Shown here in pieces: positions 6,845-9,262 of a stretch of DNA of 9,262 nucleotides. The notes under the pieces are model-generated. The model saw only the letters and a list, made by a program, of their open reading frames with translations. It was not told the DNA's origin and did not search any database. How positions within the stretch are numbered: the stretch's first letter is position 1; each line of letters begins with the position of its first letter. Source of the DNA: Acetobacteraceae bacterium. Its GTDB lineage: Bacteria; Pseudomonadota; Alphaproteobacteria; Acetobacterales; Acetobacteraceae. The stretch is taken from positions 1 to 9,262 of the forward strand of contig JASHVB010000461.1 of NCBI GenBank assembly GCA_030039695.1, in the 5' to 3' direction. Both the position numbers and the translations under genes were made by a program.

Positions 6845-7924
6845 ATGTCTGCTCATTTGACCCTGGTTGACGTTGTCGATCCACGTCGGTTGGGCTCACT
6901 GGTGCGGCAGAACCTCTTGCGCAACGACAAATCCTTGCTGGACGAGGACGACGACAGGTCTCGCGAATGGACGCCACTGGACTGGACACGATTTCGTCAC
7001 GAGCCGGAAAATTATCAAACGAAATATGCGCATGCGAGTTTAGGCAAGCTTCGCGTCGTGCTCCTGGCGGACCGATGCGCGACCCGGTTCAAGATACGCT
7101 CGCCGGTGGTGGAGGCGTTCTGGGTTTGCGTGTTCGAGCGGGGCGGGGGCAAGTTAGGGGTTCCATACTCGCACGACACAATGATCATCGATACGTCGGC
7201 CGGCATGATGCGCGAGGATCTGCCGGGCACTTGGTCTACAGCGAGTGACGGAAACAGTCGGCTCGGTATGAGGATCCCCGCCGGTTACCTTCGTAGCAAG
7301 CTTGAGGTTCTGCTGAACGGGCAGAGCGCCGACGGCTTGGCATTTCACCCGGTGTTCGATGTGACGCGTGGTGCCGGCGCCACGATCCGCCGCCTGCTTG
7401 GCTCGTTGTTCATCGAGCTGGAGCAGTCCGACTCATTGCTGGCAAACGAAATCGCCGCCCGTAGCTTCGAGGAACACCTCATGCTCTGCCTGCTGCTCGG
7501 GTTGAGGCACAATTACTCGGACGCAGTACACAGACAAACGTCCTCCTGTGCCCCGCGCAATGTGAAACGGGCCGAAGATTTCATGCACGCCAACGTCAAT
7601 GTGCCGGTGACAATAGACGCAATCGCCGATGAAGCCGGCTGCAGTGTGCGTGCTCTGCAGATCGCATTTCGCCGTTTCCGCGGCATGACGCCAACGGCTG
7701 CCTTGCAACGCTTCCGCCTCGAAGCCGCTCGCGTGGACATACTGAGTGACAGGCGAACCCAGTCACTGGCCAGCATTGCAGCCGCGCACGGATTCACCAA
7801 TGCCGGCCGCTTCTCACAGCTCTTTCGTCGCACCTACGGCGTCTATCCGTCCGAGGCCCTGCGCGAACGAGGCATCATTGGCGATGGCGCATCCCGGGCG
7901 CAACGCGACCTGCTTTCCGCGTGA
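6845..7924 (+). CDS. AraC-family transcriptional regulator
   Basis: A cytoplasmic DNA-binding regulator of 359 residues. ATG 6845 is preferred: a G-rich stretch and AGG (6834-6836) precede it at suitable distance, whereas the in-frame ATG at 6812 lacks a ribosome binding site. Residues 45-220 resemble the AraC-binding-like sensor domain of rhizobial and actinobacterial relatives. Residues 240-340 form the two-helix-turn-helix AraC domain. The first helix-turn-helix lies at TIDAIADEAGCSVRALQIAF (256-275) and the second at SLASIAAAHGFTNAGRFSQL (308-327), followed by FRRTYGVYPSEALR, the conserved signature. All landmarks are intact, so it is probably functional. The effector is unknown. The divergent neighbour, an ABM gene that might have been its target, is dead, so its present regulon may lie elsewhere. 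Confidence 0.93.
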   Translation: MSAHLTLVDVVDPRRLGSLVRQNLLRNDKSLLDEDDDRSREWTPLDWTRFRHEPENYQTKYAHASLGKLRVVLLADRCATRFKIRSPVVEAFWVCVFERGGGKLGVPYSHDTMIIDTSAGMMREDLPGTWSTASDGNSRLGMRIPAGYLRSKLEVLLNGQSADGLAFHPVFDVTRGAGATIRRLLGSLFIELEQSDSLLANEIAARSFEEHLMLCLLLGLRHNYSDAVHRQTSSCAPRNVKRAEDFMHANVNVPVTIDAIADEAGCSVRALQIAFRRFRGMTPTAALQRFRLEAARVDILSDRRTQSLASIAAAHGFTNAGRFSQLFRRTYGVYPSEALRERGIIGDGASRAQRDLLSA

Positions 7925-7990
7925 GCTCTCTGGTACTCAACAGCAACCGGTCGGGCCGCGCGCGGTTACATATTGCCTCACCTGCGCGGC

Positions 7991-8146
7991 CAGAGTCTGC
8001 CCGATCAGTCGGCTCCTCGGATCGTCGGACTTGACGAATGGGCGTCAAAGAAGGGCCTCTACTATGGCACGATCGCGGTCGACCTTGAGCGCCGGACGAT
8101 CATCGACGTTCTACCCGATCGCTCGGCTGTCAGTACCGCGCGGTGA
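7991..8146 (+). pseudogene. ISL3-family transposase fragment
   Basis: An internal piece of an ISL3-family DDE transposase. The plus strand reads PDQSAPRIVGLDEWASKKG and then LYYGTIAVDLERRTIIDVLP followed by DRSA, matching the family block around the first catalytic aspartate (GLDEWA, with YGTIAVDLE and LLPDRSA-type motifs). It ends at TGA 8144-8146 soon after DRSA. The upstream part is missing, because the same frame reaches back directly to the stop codon of the AraC gene. Neither IS end is recognised. This is a scar of an element inserted between the AraC regulator and the gene at 8280. Confidence 0.8.
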
Positions 8147-8279
8147 TTGGCTGGACGGCCCAGACTCGGGCTGCGCATTCACCCAACGCCCTCAAGCCAG
8201 ATACGCAGCCCCTCGTTTTCCCTTCCCCGACGTTGACCAGCACAATCCGTGCAAGTGCTTTGACGAGCGGAGCAGAAGA

Positions 8280-9262
8280 ATGATGAACAATGAGACGAGC
8301 ACGAAGCCTGCAAACGGGGACGACTCTGAGCAGAATTCGGCGCACGACGTCGCCAACCGCTATTTCAGTGTCAAGGTCGCACCGCCGCCTCCGACCAGCA
8401 CGGAAGGCGCCGCCACTGCCGCCTATACCTACCTCCGGATGGGCGAGCCGGACGATGAAATGGAAGGGAAGCTCCCGCCCCATCCGCAGGAGCCAGAAGA
8501 GGAAGGCGACGCCGACAAGTCGCCATGGCGCGATGGCCTCCTCCTCTATACCACCGGCGAGTACCAACTCGTGACGCCGAGTTCTTCGGAGGCGACGGCC
8601 GAAAGCCTCGAACTCGTTGCTGACGGCTCATCGCTCTACTCGGTGACATACAACACGGCCAACGCGTGGCCATGGCTGGCCAACGCTGCACTCGGAGCGA
8701 CCGAGACCACTATCAAGCGCCTCAACGAGCTGACTGGATCGCTGGGGACCGCGCTCAACGCTATTGTTGGGATCGAGCAGACATTCTGGAACGGCAGCTA
8801 CACGCACTACGGCATCGGTACCGCTATGGACGCCCTCCTTGGGCCAAAGATCAACGTGGAGGCCAGCGAGGAAATCAAGTTCGGGTTGGGATGGACGGCC
8901 TTGCGCGGCGGCGGGACTTCGAGCGTCACTGAAGAATTCGACGTGTTCTCGGCTGGTCACGTTCGGCTGAGTAGCAGTACAACCAACGACATGGTCGTCG
9001 CCAGCTGGGAGAACTGGCGAGGCCGCATCGGCATGGCTTTGACCCTGACGGCAGCCGCAGTGCCGGCCATCATTGCCCTGGGCACGACAATCCCCAACGT
9101 TGCGGTCTGGGGGGCAACTGAGAACAAGGATGATCTGAAAAAAGCCCTTCTGGCTGCGCATATCGAGCTGGGAGCCCTGATGGCCGTGTTCACGGTGATC
9201 CAGGCGGCGATTCTCATTGCCGCAGGAATCGCAAGGACGACGCAAACCCCGGCTTCTGTTGC
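8280..9262 (+). CDS. unrecognised protein with two predicted membrane helices, 3' end outside window
   Basis: An open frame of 327 codons that continues past the right edge. ATG 8280 is chosen because GGAG (8269-8272) lies seven bases before it. Residues 1-85 look disordered: polar at first, then proline-rich (PPPP at 35-38) and strongly acidic (EPDDEMEG, PEEEGDADK). Residues 86-125 are probably beta-rich (DGLLLYTTGEYQLVTPSSSE, LELVADGSSLYSVTY), and residues 126-240 are alternating alanine/glycine-rich and polar. Two hydrophobic segments, about 250-278 and 296-317, look like membrane helices separated by a charged loop (ENKDDLKK). There is no N-terminal signal peptide. The LLLYTTGEYQLV stretch vaguely recalls repeat regions of secretion-apparatus spike proteins, but this is a weak impression. 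No family is assigned. Codon use is that of a genuine GC-rich gene. Confidence 0.75.
   Translation, partial: MMNNETSTKPANGDDSEQNSAHDVANRYFSVKVAPPPPTSTEGAATAAYTYLRMGEPDDEMEGKLPPHPQEPEEEGDADKSPWRDGLLLYTTGEYQLVTPSSSEATAESLELVADGSSLYSVTYNTANAWPWLANAALGATETTIKRLNELTGSLGTALNAIVGIEQTFWNGSYTHYGIGTAMDALLGPKINVEASEEIKFGLGWTALRGGGTSSVTEEFDVFSAGHVRLSSSTTNDMVVASWENWRGRIGMALTLTAAAVPAIIALGTTIPNVAVWGATENKDDLKKALLAAHIELGALMAVFTVIQAAILIAAGIARTTQTPASV

Noticed and set aside
8371..9245. Minus-strand frames opposite the last gene
   Set aside because: The plus strand is open from 8280 to the edge with a good start and coherent domain-like regions; the minus frames are Arg/Pro-rich shadows.
1..9262. Search by eye for tRNA, rRNA, CRISPR arrays, riboswitches, tandem repeats and clear rho-independent terminators
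   Set aside because: None with supportable structure was seen; short GC-rich dyads occur but none is followed by a convincing T-run at a gene end.

Overview
The window looks like an accessory region of a GC-rich alphaproteobacterium, most likely in the rhizobial group (Bradyrhizobium/Mesorhizobium-like). That placement rests on the type of multidomain regulator present, the two insertion-sequence families, and the codon bias. It is inferred from recall of protein families, because no search could be run. No rRNA, tRNA, CRISPR array or complete mobile element is visible.

Layout. At 1-605 (minus) is the 5' part of an ISKra4-family transposase gene that continues past the left edge and carries a one-base frameshift in a G-run. 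An imperfect inverted repeat follows at 712-779, then about 220 bases with nothing recognisable. From 4627 down to 1001 (minus) lies the one large intact gene, a 1208-residue protein. It joins a winged-helix DNA-binding domain, a degenerate class III nucleotide cyclase domain, a P-loop ATPase and a long TPR-like tail. A perfect 12-bp palindrome sits just upstream of it.

From about 4640 to 5830 no intact gene is recognised. This stretch holds a short open frame with a good ribosome binding site (4905) and a cupin gene broken by several frameshifts (about 5309-5660). Next come an intact small protein of unknown function (5842-6312) and the closely spaced beginning of a second reading frame (6333). 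The second frame runs into an antisense, broken gene of the antibiotic-biosynthesis-monooxygenase (ABM) fold (6517-6802, minus). An intact AraC-family regulator (6845-7924) is transcribed divergently from that relic. A fragment of an ISL3-family transposase follows directly (about 7991-8146). Last is the start of an unrecognised long reading frame (8280 to the right edge) with an acidic, proline-rich linker, a polar central region and two predicted membrane helices.

How the parts fit. Five pieces are intact in the window: the large regulator, the 156-residue protein, the AraC regulator, the 5' end of the last gene, and the spacing that may couple 5842 to 6333. They are separated by IS fragments and by decayed metabolic genes (cupin, ABM). 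The picture is of an island in turnover, in which regulators and proteins of unknown function survive among relics. The best candidates for undescribed biology are the 156-residue protein, the right-edge membrane protein, and the regulator whose cyclase domain has lost both metal-binding aspartates.
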